DNA of 64,000 nt from NCBI GenBank assembly GCA_943788445.1, contig CALSQH010000002.1, positions 62,001-126,000 on the forward strand. Reading direction: 5' to 3'. The position numbers and the translations under genes are program-made. Numbering within the stretch: position 1 is the stretch's first letter; each line of letters begins with the position of its first letter. Origin of the DNA: an uncultured Pseudomonadales bacterium (GTDB lineage: Bacteria; Pseudomonadota; Gammaproteobacteria; Pseudomonadales; Porticoccaceae). The notes under the pieces were generated by a model. It was not told the DNA's origin. It saw nothing but the letters and a program-made list of their open reading frames with translations, and did not search any database. Below, piece by piece: positions 49,650-58,087 of this stretch.

Positions 49650-50459
49650 CTACAACGGCCAAACAGTCTCAGGAGAATTCATTCGCGAATCATGCTTAAA
49701 CTCAATATCACCACTAAAGCCAAGAATATACAGCGCCTTACTATCATCCGCATAATGGGCAAACAACTTCAGCAAACGCTTATCATCCGCCCCAAAATCC
49801 TCGCGATACCAATCGAAAATCTTAGACACACGCATCTGTTTACGACTCACCACCAAGCCCCGCGGATGATTAATAAACTCCCGCGCAGACTGCCTTAACA
49901 AACCATCCATATTCGCCACCGTAAATGCCCGATCCTGAATCGCCGGACAGCCAACACTCGCGCAGGTCAAACCAAAAATAACCTTATAGTCATGCCATAT
50001 CGGACGCAGAATACGATTGCCAATATCCGCACGGCTCAACTTCACACCCGCCACCTTAACCCGCGAACGTAACTTGCGCGCATCAACCGACTTAAGCGGA
50101 TAGTTTTTTAACAGACTTTGAATAGTCAGCGCATTGTAAAGATTCAACCAATAAGCCTTTTGTTCACGCTTGCGAAACTCTCGGGGATCAAGCGACACCA
50201 TGCGCTTAATATACGCCTTCAAACGCTTGCCATCCCCACGACTAACATCGCCATAGCGAAAGCGATTAATCCCCGACGGATGATTAGTCACCACATAAGT
50301 TTTTAAAAAGCCATCAAAGGTCGAATGATCTATAATGCTCTCGTTTGATTCATCACTCTGGTTCCATATCGGCCAAGATTGACTATCAAGACCAGCCACA
50401 GCTGACGAAGTATAGATAAAGGTAATTACCAACAGAAAAAACAACTTAAAAGCACGCAT
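49650..50459 (-). CDS. DUF547-domain exported protein
   Basis: About 269 residues with a signal peptide (MRAFKLFFLLVITFIYTSSA). The DUF547 core includes KAYWLNLYNALTIQSLL and the block LTCASVGCPAIQDRAF, with paired cysteines and a cluster of His/Asn. DUF547 proteins are widespread and uncharacterised in detail. I moved the start to ATG 50457-50459 (GGAG 6 bases upstream). It is divergent from bioA, with the two starts only about 35 bases apart if bioA begins at 50495. Confidence 0.88.
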   Translation of the reverse strand: MRAFKLFFLLVITFIYTSSAVAGLDSQSWPIWNQSDESNESIIDHSTFDGFLKTYVVTNHPSGINRFRYGDVSRGDGKRLKAYIKRMVSLDPREFRKREQKAYWLNLYNALTIQSLLKNYPLKSVDARKLRSRVKVAGVKLSRADIGNRILRPIWHDYKVIFGLTCASVGCPAIQDRAFTVANMDGLLRQSAREFINHPRGLVVSRKQMRVSKIFDWYREDFGADDKRLLKLFAHYADDSKALYILGFSGDIEFKHDSRMNSPETVWPL

Positions 50460-50494
50460 AAACAACTCCGTTTGGGCTTGGCTTTTAGAAAAAA

Positions 50495-51892
50495 ATGCAA
50501 AAAGAAACAACACTCTTTACGACAGATACCCTTGGTAACACTGGCAACCCAAGCAATCAATTTGGAGAAATCGGAACTTTGAACAACATCACCAAAACCG
50601 ACCAACCGCAGTCACAAATCAGACAAAAGGACCAACAATTTGTCTGGCACCCCTACTCATCGTTGACCGCGCCTATCCCCGCCTACCAAGTCGTATCAGC
50701 CCATGGCGTATACCTAACATTAGACGACGGCAGCGAACTTATCGACGGCATGGCCTCCTGGTGGTGCGCCATCCACGGCTACAACCACCCCGTCTTAAAC
50801 GCCGCCGCCAAAAACCAGATCGATAAATTTAGTCACGTCATGTTTGGCGGCATAACCCATGCGCCAGCGGTGGATCTCTGTGAAAAGCTGGTGAAGATAA
50901 CCCCAGCTGGATTGGACAAAGTGTTTCTCTCAGACTCCGGCTCCGTCGCCGTAGAAGTCGCCATCAAAATGGCCTTCCAGTACTGGATATCCCAAGGCCA
51001 GCCAAACAAAAACAAATTACTTAGCCTACGCAGTGGCTACCATGGCGACACCTTTGCCGCCATGTCCGTCTGCGATCCCGTCACCGGCATGCACCAGATG
51101 TTCGACCAAGTCGTCGCCAAACAGCACTTCGCCCCCGCACCGCAAACCCGCGTGCACGAAGAATGGGATGAGCAAGATATCGCCGAATTTGCCAAGATCA
51201 TTAGCGACAAAAAAGACCAACTAGCCGCAGTAATTTTAGAACCCATAGTCCAAGGCGCCGGTGGCATGCGCTTCTACTCACCGCACTACCTAAAGCGTGT
51301 CCGCCAACTCTGCGACCAACACAACGTACTATTGATCGCCGACGAAATCGCCACCGGCTTTGGCCGCAGCGGCAAACTATTCGCCTGCGAATGGGCCGAC
51401 ATCTCCCCCGACATCATGTGCCTAGGCAAAGCCATCACCGGCGGCTATATGACCCTCGCCGCCACCCTGTGCAGCGAAGACGTCAGCAACGGCATCTGCA
51501 ATGGTGAAGCCGGCTGCTTTATGCACGGCCCAACCTTTATGGGCAACCCCCTCGCCTGCGCCGTCGCCAACGCCAGCATCGACCTACTGCTAAGCAGCGA
51601 CTGGCAAGCCAATATTCAACGCATAGAAGCAAGCTTAAAAATCGAATTAGCCCCTTTTGAGGCGCTAGACAACGTCGCCGAAACTCGCGTTCTCGGCGCC
51701 ATCGGCGTGATAGAAATGAAACAAGCGGTTAACTTGGCAGAGATTCAAAAGCAATTTGTTGCAGAGGGAATATGGGTACGACCGTTTGGGAAACTGGTCT
51801 ATGTAATGCCGCCTTATATCACTACGGATCAGCAGCTTCATCAGCTAGTGAGTGGAATTTATAAGGTGTTGGCGTCAACCCCGTCGTCCTGA
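50495..51892 (+). CDS. bioA: Adenosylmethionine-8-amino-7-oxononanoate aminotransferase
   Basis: BioA converts KAPA to DAPA in biotin synthesis using SAM and PLP. The frame has 465 codons. WHPYSS, DGMASWWCAIHGYNHP, HVMFGGITHAPA, LSDSGSVAVEVAIKMA and the PLP lysine region (PDIMCLGKAITGGYM) are all in order. About the first 45 residues before WHPY are unlike E. coli BioA; an in-frame TTG at 50579 behind GGAG may be the real start. No other bio genes are in the window. The last codons and stop fall in repeat-like sequence. Confidence 0.94.
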   Translation: MQKETTLFTTDTLGNTGNPSNQFGEIGTLNNITKTDQPQSQIRQKDQQFVWHPYSSLTAPIPAYQVVSAHGVYLTLDDGSELIDGMASWWCAIHGYNHPVLNAAAKNQIDKFSHVMFGGITHAPAVDLCEKLVKITPAGLDKVFLSDSGSVAVEVAIKMAFQYWISQGQPNKNKLLSLRSGYHGDTFAAMSVCDPVTGMHQMFDQVVAKQHFAPAPQTRVHEEWDEQDIAEFAKIISDKKDQLAAVILEPIVQGAGGMRFYSPHYLKRVRQLCDQHNVLLIADEIATGFGRSGKLFACEWADISPDIMCLGKAITGGYMTLAATLCSEDVSNGICNGEAGCFMHGPTFMGNPLACAVANASIDLLLSSDWQANIQRIEASLKIELAPFEALDNVAETRVLGAIGVIEMKQAVNLAEIQKQFVAEGIWVRPFGKLVYVMPPYITTDQQLHQLVSGIYKVLASTPSS

Positions 51893-51919
51893 GATGCAAG
51901 GCATCGAAGGATCTCATCC
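51881..51919. repeat. Degenerate intergenic repeat at the bioA stop
   Basis: The stretch CCGTCGTCCTGAG followed by CGAAGGATCTCATCC has the form of the common GTCxTCCTGAG...CGAAGGATCTC family of proteobacterial repeats. The bioA TGA (51890-51892) lies within it. The match to a known repeat type is from memory. Confidence 0.55.
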
Positions 51920-51966
51920 GGACTATTTATTGCTAAATGTCGTCTCAGCAGAGCGCTTAAGTCCCT

Positions 51967-52000
51967 GTCATCCCGACAGAGCGAAGCGACGAGGGATCTC
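51967..52000 (-). repeat. 34-bp dispersed repeat, copy 2
   Basis: A perfect inverted copy of 49547-49580, 2.4 kb away. It overlaps the last two bases of the cfa stop codon (TGA, 52001-51999), so the repeat supplies the end of cfa. Confidence 0.9.
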
Positions 52001-53261
52001 AAAGAGATCCTCGCCAGTCGAAGCGGTTTTCGGGTTTGATAAAGACGAGGTGGGCGTTGCCGAGGGCGCGTTCTAAAAAGCCGCCTTCGCTGTAGCAGAG
52101 GTAAAATTCCCACATGCGGATAAATTGCTCGGAGTAGCCGAGTTGTTTGACTTGGTCGATGTTGTCGAAGAAGCGTTCACGCCAGTGCTGCAGTGTGGTG
52201 GCGTAGTGGGGGCCGATATCTTCGAGGTTGAATAGGCGCATGTCGGTGGATTGTTTGACCGATTCGGTGATGGCGCTGACGGAGGGGATAAAGCCACCGG
52301 GGAAAATAAACTTCTGGATAAAATCCACTGAGTTAATCGCCTGATCATAGTACTGATCGGCAATGGTTATCGCTTGAATCAGCATAATGCCTTGGGGCTT
52401 TAGCAGTGAGCTGCACTTGGCAAAGTAGGTGTCCAGATACTGGTGCCCTACCGCTTCGATCATTTCAATGGAGACGAGCTTGTCGTACTGTCCTGTCAGG
52501 TCGCGGTAGTCTTCCATCAGTAGAGTAATTTTATCTTCGAGGCCGGCGGCGGCTACGCGGCTGGCGGCCATGGCGTGCTGTTCTTTTGAGATGGTTGTGG
52601 TGGTGACTTTGCAGCCGTAATTAGTGGCGGCATAGATGGCGAAGCCACCCCAGCCGGTGCCGATTTCAATGACATGGTCGTCGCGGGTGAGCTGCAGTTT
52701 GTCGCAGATGCGTTTGAGTTTGGCGAGCGAGGCTTCTTCTAGGGTGGATTCTGGCTTGGGGTAGTAGGCGCTGGAATACATCATGGTGGGGTCGAGAAAT
52801 AGCTCGAACATGGCGTTGCCGAGGTCGTAATGGGCTTCGATATTGCGTCGGCTGCCGGTTTGGGTGTTGCGGTTTAGCCAGTGGCCGAGACGCATTAGTG
52901 GGGCTTTAACTTTTGATAGGCTGCCTTCTACGGCGTCGAGTACGTGGCGGTTTCTGACCATGATTTGAATGAGTTTGGTGAGGTCGCTGCAGGTCCAGCA
53001 GCCTTGCATATAAGACTCGCCGGCTGCGACGGAGCCGCCGAAGGCGAGGTCTGAATAAAAGCGTGGGTCGATGACGTTAATATCTACGCTCAGATCGCCG
53101 TGATTGTCGGGCTGACCAAAGGTTATTTGCCCATGGCTGTCGCTGATGCGCAGTTGTCCGTTGCTGATTTTTTCAAAGCGTGCAAATAGGCCTTTGCGGG
53201 CGAATTGGTCGATCCAGCGCGGTTGTTTGAGGGTGATTTGTGGGGTGGTTTCTGTGCTCAC
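51999..53261 (-). CDS. cfa: Cyclopropane-fatty-acyl-phospholipid synthase-like methyltransferase
   Basis: A SAM-dependent enzyme of about 420 residues that methylates unsaturated phospholipid acyl chains. SAM motif I is VIEIGTGWGGFAIYAA; EMIEAVGHQYL, AITIADQYYDQ, FIFPGGFIPS and the C-terminal LCYSEGGFLERALG are family blocks. GTG 53261 starts 1 base after the DUF1365 stop. The frame to 53306 is a longer alternative. It is last in the seven-gene lipid operon. The product could be a cyclopropane or another methylated acyl chain. Confidence 0.93.
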   Translation of the reverse strand: MSTETTPQITLKQPRWIDQFARKGLFARFEKISNGQLRISDSHGQITFGQPDNHGDLSVDINVIDPRFYSDLAFGGSVAAGESYMQGCWTCSDLTKLIQIMVRNRHVLDAVEGSLSKVKAPLMRLGHWLNRNTQTGSRRNIEAHYDLGNAMFELFLDPTMMYSSAYYPKPESTLEEASLAKLKRICDKLQLTRDDHVIEIGTGWGGFAIYAATNYGCKVTTTTISKEQHAMAASRVAAAGLEDKITLLMEDYRDLTGQYDKLVSIEMIEAVGHQYLDTYFAKCSSLLKPQGIMLIQAITIADQYYDQAINSVDFIQKFIFPGGFIPSVSAITESVKQSTDMRLFNLEDIGPHYATTLQHWRERFFDNIDQVKQLGYSEQFIRMWEFYLCYSEGGFLERALGNAHLVFIKPENRFDWRGSL

Positions 53262-53262
53262 T

Positions 53263-54084
53263 TTAGGTTTCTCTCTTATTATTGTGTTGGCGGCTTTCAC
53301 CACCATGGCCCAAAAATGGTACGCGCTTTAAGGCGATTTTTAATGCTTGCCAGTATATTGCTGCGGTGACCTTGGCGGTCATTAATGGCAGTTTAAATAG
53401 CTGCTTTGCCAGAGTTGCCGAGGTTATAGGTTTAGCCGCCATATCCAGCTCAACATCAAAGACTCTCTGGCCTTGGCGGTGGTTTTGCATTTTTACCTTT
53501 AACTGCTCTGTTGGCAATGAAAACTCGAACTGATAGTGCATATCCATGGGCATAAACGGGGATACGGTAAATCGTTTGTCGGTACGGTAGTGCAGGTTGT
53601 TATCGGCTGTTGGTGGGGCAATTTTTTCATCGTCGCCCAGTACGTAACAGTACCGCTCGCCCCAGGGGGTGTTGGTGACTTCGGCAACGATGTTTTGCAC
53701 GGTTTTACCGTCGGCGGCGAAGCAGTAGTAAAAGCTGACCGGGTTGGATTTGTAAAACAGGTAGCGCAGGTTGGTGAGTAGACGAATCGGGCCTGTGGGT
53801 CGGTGGCCGGTTTTTTTACTGACGAGGTCGCGAATGGTTTCTGTGAGGGGCTGTTGTGGATCGCCACTGTGGTCGGCGCGTTTAAACCAGGCGAAGTTGA
53901 TGCGTTTGCTGGACCAGAGCCAGTATTTGTCAAACAGGCTGTCGAGTTCGTCGAGGTCGAGGTAGAGCATAAATAGCTGGTAGCGAAATTTGTTGACGGC
54001 GGGCATGTGCCGGCAGTGGCCGATGGTACCGCTGTAGAGTCGGCTGTTAAGCCGGCTGGAGGGCCGGCTATTGATGCTGCTCAT
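53263..54084 (-). CDS. DUF1365-domain protein
   Basis: A 273-residue DUF1365 protein. Family blocks visible: YSGTIGHCRHMPAVNKFRYQ, FMLYLDLDELDSL, YLFYKSNPVSFYYCFAADG and HRPTGPIRLLTNLR. Genes of this family regularly travel with a COG2907 flavoprotein and a CFA-like synthase, as here. The biochemical role is not established, as far as I know; lipid modification is implied by context. It overlaps the flavoprotein gene by ATGA and is followed by cfa after one base. Confidence 0.93.
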   Translation of the reverse strand: MSSINSRPSSRLNSRLYSGTIGHCRHMPAVNKFRYQLFMLYLDLDELDSLFDKYWLWSSKRINFAWFKRADHSGDPQQPLTETIRDLVSKKTGHRPTGPIRLLTNLRYLFYKSNPVSFYYCFAADGKTVQNIVAEVTNTPWGERYCYVLGDDEKIAPPTADNNLHYRTDKRFTVSPFMPMDMHYQFEFSLPTEQLKVKMQNHRQGQRVFDVELDMAAKPITSATLAKQLFKLPLMTAKVTAAIYWQALKIALKRVPFLGHGGESRQHNNKRET

Positions 54085-55337
54085 GCCGCGTTCTTCATGT
54101 TAAAACCTTGGTTAAAGTGCGCTAGGGCATCCAGGGCACTGACGACGCCATCTTCGTGAAACCCGTAGCGCCAGTAGGCGCCGCAGTAGTAGGTGCGGCC
54201 GGTGTTGATTTCGGCGTGTCGGGCCTGGGCGGCAACTGATTCTGGGGTGTATACCGGGTGTTGGTAGTGCAGGCGTTTTAATACTTTACTTGGATCGATG
54301 GCCTGACTGTTGTTAAGGGTTACGCAAAACTGTTCGGGACAATCAAAGCCTTGGAGGATATTCATGTTGTAGGTGACGGGTACCCTGCTCTGTTCGCCTT
54401 CGAGCAGGTGGTAGTTCCAAGCAGCCCATGCGCGTTTGCGGACCGGCATAACTGTTTGGTCGGTGTGCAGTAGCACTTCGTTGTCTTGGTAGGTGATTGC
54501 GCCTAACACTTGGCGTTCTGCGTCGCTGGGGTCGCTGAGCATGGCGAGTGCTTGGTCGCTGTGACTGGCGATAAACACGGCGTCAAACTGTTCTTCGCCT
54601 GCGGGGCTGGTAATGATGACGCCATTGGCGTTGCGCTGTATTTTTTCGACTGGGCTTGAGAGTCTGATTTTGTCTTTAAACGAGGCGGTTAAGGCGCTGG
54701 CATAGGTTTTTGAGCCACCTTTAATCACATACCAGTCGGGTCGATCATTGACACTGAGCAGGCCGTGATTTTGGAAGAAGCGGATCAGGTAGCGGGCTGG
54801 AAACTGATACATTATTTGCAGGTCGGCGGACCAGACGGCGGCGGCCATGGGGATAAGGTAGTTGTCGATAAAGGTCTGACTGTAGTTGCCGCGCTGGAGA
54901 TATTCGCCGAGGGTGATGTCGTCTATATCTTCGGTGACTAGTGCGCTTGCCTCTTTGTTGAAGCGCAGTATTTCACGGATCATTTTCCAAAACGAGGGGC
55001 GCAATAGGTTGCGCCGCTGGGCGAAGAGGCTGTTGAGGGTGGAACCCATATATTCCAAGCCGGTCTTTTCACATTTGACGCCGAAGCTCATGCTGGAGAG
55101 CTGTTCTTCAACCCCTAGTTCGGCCAATAGTTTTATAAAGTTGGGGTAGGTTTTATGGTTGAAGACGATAAACCCTGAGTCGACCTGATAGGTTTTTCCT
55201 TTTGATTCTATGCTGTGGGTATGGGTGTGACCGCCAATATAATCGTTGGCTTCAAATACGGTAATCTCATGCTCTTTGTTGAGATGATAGGCGGCGACAT
55301 TGCCGGAGATGCCTGTGCCAATAACTGCTACTTTCAT
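54081..55337 (-). CDS. FAD-dependent oxidoreductase (COG2907 amine-oxidase-like)
   Basis: A 418-residue flavoprotein. The FAD dinucleotide-binding motif is at the very start (VAVIGTGISGNVAAYHL, then VFEANDYIGGHTHTH). The C-terminal FAD block is TYYCGAYWRYGFHEDGV. It lacks a signal peptide, so it is probably cytoplasmic or peripheral to the inner membrane. It belongs to the COG2907 set associated with DUF1365 and CFA synthase genes. The substrate, likely an acyl chain, is inferred from context. Confidence 0.92.
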   Translation of the reverse strand: MKVAVIGTGISGNVAAYHLNKEHEITVFEANDYIGGHTHTHSIESKGKTYQVDSGFIVFNHKTYPNFIKLLAELGVEEQLSSMSFGVKCEKTGLEYMGSTLNSLFAQRRNLLRPSFWKMIREILRFNKEASALVTEDIDDITLGEYLQRGNYSQTFIDNYLIPMAAAVWSADLQIMYQFPARYLIRFFQNHGLLSVNDRPDWYVIKGGSKTYASALTASFKDKIRLSSPVEKIQRNANGVIITSPAGEEQFDAVFIASHSDQALAMLSDPSDAERQVLGAITYQDNEVLLHTDQTVMPVRKRAWAAWNYHLLEGEQSRVPVTYNMNILQGFDCPEQFCVTLNNSQAIDPSKVLKRLHYQHPVYTPESVAAQARHAEINTGRTYYCGAYWRYGFHEDGVVSALDALAHFNQGFNMKNAA

Positions 55338-55347
55338 AATCGGGTTT

Positions 55348-55908
55348 TCACTTGGGGTCTGATATTGGATTAGGTGCTTCTTGTAATAATTGATGCGGGG
55401 CTTTTTCTAATAACCCTGAATCATATCCCAGTGAACCAACAAAGGCTTCTAGTTCAGTGTATATCTGGGCGGGTATCTGCGGGCTGCGCGCCATTATCCA
55501 CACATAGTCGAGGTTGTTGCGGCCGATAACGGTGTATTGATACTCGGCATCCAGATAGACGATTCTGTAGTCTGCTTTGATCGGCCATATAAATTGCATG
55601 CCCCATTCGGCGTTGGTTTGGGGGTTTGTGACAAAACCGCGGGGTTGGTAGGTTTTTTTCTCGCCGTCAAAGCTATCGGCATTGAAGGTGAAGGTGGTGG
55701 CGATGCTGCCGTCGCTATCAAGGCGATAGGACTCGATGGGGTTGTGGGCGCCCTTTTCGAGAAATGTCGGGATATTGGCTATGACATACCAGTCGCCCAT
55801 AAAGCGCTGGATATCGACGTAGTCGACGGTGGCCATGGGTGGCTTGGAGCTGCAGGCGGTGAGCAGTAATAATAATGCCGCGATTATTGTCGGTTTAAGT
55901 GCTTTCAT
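55348..55908 (-). CDS. Lipocalin-family lipoprotein (second copy)
   Basis: A 186-residue bacterial lipocalin with a lipoprotein signal (MKALKPTIIAALLLLLTACS). VDIQRFMGDWYVIANIPTFLEKG is the lipocalin signature, followed by EYQYTVIGRNNLDYVWIMAR. It differs clearly from the lipocalin at 9656-10222, so it is not a recent duplicate. It lies inside the lipid operon, which suggests binding or transport of the modified lipid or a precursor at the outer membrane. Confidence 0.92.
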   Translation of the reverse strand: MKALKPTIIAALLLLLTACSSKPPMATVDYVDIQRFMGDWYVIANIPTFLEKGAHNPIESYRLDSDGSIATTFTFNADSFDGEKKTYQPRGFVTNPQTNAEWGMQFIWPIKADYRIVYLDAEYQYTVIGRNNLDYVWIMARSPQIPAQIYTELEAFVGSLGYDSGLLEKAPHQLLQEAPNPISDPK

Positions 55909-55913
55909 GCTGG

Positions 55914-56606
55914 CTATTGCCCTTTGCTGGATGGATTGGGGGCGACGCGCCGGTAGCGTATCAGTCCGCCTATCTGCAGCTTTGATTCGAGTGATAACCA
56001 GTTCCCTGCGGCATCGTATTGGACTAAAACATCGGCTTGGGGGCCGTCGATCAGCATCTGGGAGAGGTTGTCTGTTGGGGATTGTGTGGTGGTTATTTCA
56101 ACCGGCACATATTCACCAGATTCGGCATTGAGCAGAAAGTCTGCCTCGAGTAGCGCGGGGTTCCAGTAGGCAAACCCTCTGGCGCAGCCTTCTATGGTTT
56201 CTGTGGCTTGGTTGCCAGAGTCTTTGCTACCTGAGCCATGGCTACGAGATACGGTTAAACCCTGGGCGTCGGTGACGGCGTTGACGCTGATGTTTTTGCC
56301 GAGCTTTTCGGTTTGGCTGGTTAGGGATACTAGACAATCGCCCTGCCAGACTTCGTTGGCTTGGTGGCGGTACTTTATCTTTTTAACCAGCATTACGGTG
56401 AAATCCAAATTCATAGTCGAGGAGACGAGTAATCGTTCACCCTGCTGTTGCAGGTGGTATTGGTGGCTGCCGACTTCTCGGTCGTTGAGAAATACTTTGA
56501 ATTCTAGCTTTTGCTCTAGGCTCTTTTCACTTTCCGCAGGCACTTCGCTGGCACCGCTAATCGGCCACAGCATTAGCAAAAAAAGCCCTGAGAAAGCTTT
56601 AACCAT
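55914..56606 (-). CDS. Exported DUF6134-like protein
   Basis: About 230 residues with a signal peptide (MVKAFSGLFLLMLWPISGAS). The body is beta-rich: FKVFLNDREVGSHQYHLQQQ, then FTVMLVKKIKYRHQANEVWQ, and CARGFAYWNPALLE. The pattern of a short exported beta-protein with DREIGxHxF near the start resembles DUF6134, from memory. Its ATG overlaps the previous stop (TAATG). A substrate-binding role in the envelope is possible. Confidence 0.75.
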   Translation of the reverse strand: MVKAFSGLFLLMLWPISGASEVPAESEKSLEQKLEFKVFLNDREVGSHQYHLQQQGERLLVSSTMNLDFTVMLVKKIKYRHQANEVWQGDCLVSLTSQTEKLGKNISVNAVTDAQGLTVSRSHGSGSKDSGNQATETIEGCARGFAYWNPALLEADFLLNAESGEYVPVEITTTQSPTDNLSQMLIDGPQADVLVQYDAAGNWLSLESKLQIGGLIRYRRVAPNPSSKGQ

Positions 56607-57439
56607 TACAGGTTGCCGCCCACTTTGGCGCGCGGTTTCCATGGAAAGAAGGTGTTTGTCGAGTCTATATAGGCCTGGTAGTCAGGTCTGCGTGTGGTGA
56701 TGCCATTTTCCATGTTGCCGACGCCAGAAAACTTCATCAGTAGGAAGGTCATCACTAAGGGGGCGACGATTATCCATGCGCTTGCGGTGGGTATGGCGAA
56801 TATAAACCAGGCCCACCAGATGCAAAACTCGCCGAAGTAGTTGGGGTGGCGAGAGTAGCGCCAGAGTCCGGTATTCAGGGTTTTACTCTCGGGGACGATC
56901 TTTTGGTTAAAGGCGTGCAGTTGGTTGTCTGATACGCTTTCAAATATCAGCCCGAACAGCCACAGTGCAACACCGGCGCTGTGCCAGAGGGTCCAGGACA
57001 TTGCGGTTTCTGCGCTGGATCCGGCGTCGAATACGGGGACAAAGATACTGCTGATTATCCAGGCGATAAGGCCCTGAAAGATAAAGATTAAGTAGAAGCT
57101 TTTTAATCCAAAATTCGGTGAGTTGCGCTTGCGGATGACTTGATAGCGCCGATCCTCTGGCTGATTGCGACCGCGCTTCATTAAAAAGTAGGTGAGGCGT
57201 AGGGCCCAGATGGCGACCATTACCAACATGGCTAGGCTGACATAGCTGTGACTGGTGTCGATACCGGCGTGATAGGCGTAGGTGGATGCGGCGGCCAGTG
57301 ATAACAGCGACCAGATATAGTCGACAATGCTGACATCATCTATCGCTAGGCTGATAAGCCAGGTGGCGACGGCAACCAGAAACAGGACGGGTAGCGCCTG
57401 CAGCATTAGGTCTAGATTAAGTGTTAAGAGTAAGTTCAT
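56606..57439 (-). CDS. DUF1295 membrane protein (steroid 5-alpha-reductase-like)
   Basis: A 277-residue integral membrane protein of the DUF1295 family, related to steroid 5-alpha reductases and isoprenylcysteine methyltransferases. LFGLIFESVSDNQLHAFNQK, LNTGLWRYSRHPNYFGEF and WWAWFIFA mark the conserved NADPH- or SAM-binding C-terminal half. About seven hydrophobic segments. It overlaps the DUF2878 gene by ATGA. A reductase of an unsaturated lipid is a reasonable guess. Confidence 0.92.
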   Translation of the reverse strand: MNLLLTLNLDLMLQALPVLFLVAVATWLISLAIDDVSIVDYIWSLLSLAAASTYAYHAGIDTSHSYVSLAMLVMVAIWALRLTYFLMKRGRNQPEDRRYQVIRKRNSPNFGLKSFYLIFIFQGLIAWIISSIFVPVFDAGSSAETAMSWTLWHSAGVALWLFGLIFESVSDNQLHAFNQKIVPESKTLNTGLWRYSRHPNYFGEFCIWWAWFIFAIPTASAWIIVAPLVMTFLLMKFSGVGNMENGITTRRPDYQAYIDSTNTFFPWKPRAKVGGNL

Positions 57440-57969
57440 TGTGTTTTTCCCTCAGCATGGTCAGATCTATTTATTCTGTCTGATATCCACAAAATTAACG
57501 GCATGAGTATGGCCCAGCCAAATGAAAGCGCGATTAATGCACGGGTGCTGTCAAGAAATTCAACCGCGCCCAATTTTTCTCCGGCGATAAATGCCATAGG
57601 GCCAAATACTGCGCCCATGACAACGGCCAATAACCAACGGCCTTTTATCCAGGCCATTGAAATATTAATCGTGGTGGCAAAAAGTGCCCACATGATTACT
57701 AGCCAATAAGGGGCTAAATTGCTGCCTATGGATGATCCTGCATAGGCGAGCCAATTCTGGGTGAGTAATAGGCTTTCCCAGATTAATCCAATCACTAGTG
57801 CGGCGACTATCAAATAGAGTTCGGCGCGAAAGTTTGCCACTCGGTAGAGGTGCACGGCGATCAACAGTATGGCTATTGAGGAACCGAGCAGCGACATATT
57901 GCTGGCGGCGCCTATTACGCAGGCTAACCAGCCGAGATGAAATAGGCCAAAGTTTACAATTAGATTCAT
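57436..57969 (-). CDS. DUF2878 membrane protein
   Basis: About 177 residues with six or so hydrophobic segments: NLIVNFGLFHLGWLACVIGA, then LIWESLLLTQNWLAY and YWLVIMWALFATTINISMAW. The family has no known activity, to my knowledge. It is usually near DUF1295 and CFA genes. The start at ATG 57967-57969 is preferred over a TTG at 57984. It is the first gene of the seven-gene operon. Confidence 0.85.
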   Translation of the reverse strand: MNLIVNFGLFHLGWLACVIGAASNMSLLGSSIAILLIAVHLYRVANFRAELYLIVAALVIGLIWESLLLTQNWLAYAGSSIGSNLAPYWLVIMWALFATTINISMAWIKGRWLLAVVMGAVFGPMAFIAGEKLGAVEFLDSTRALIALSFGWAILMPLILWISDRINRSDHAEGKTQ

Positions 57970-58087
57970 CAGTAAGTACCGCAACTCTTATTATTATGTT
58001 TATCACTTGTTACGACTATTGGTGCCTTAAGGATCATACACAGTTCACAGAAAAAGCCCTACAGGCGATCATGGTTAAGGGGCTACA

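Noticed and set aside
51859..52113. Minus-strand 84-codon frame between bioA and cfa
   Set aside because: It runs through the dispersed repeats and overlaps the cfa end in another frame; no resemblance to a protein family.
54886..55869. Plus-strand frames opposite the flavoprotein and second lipocalin
   Set aside because: Antisense to well-supported genes; GC-rich codon use creates open frames on the other strand.
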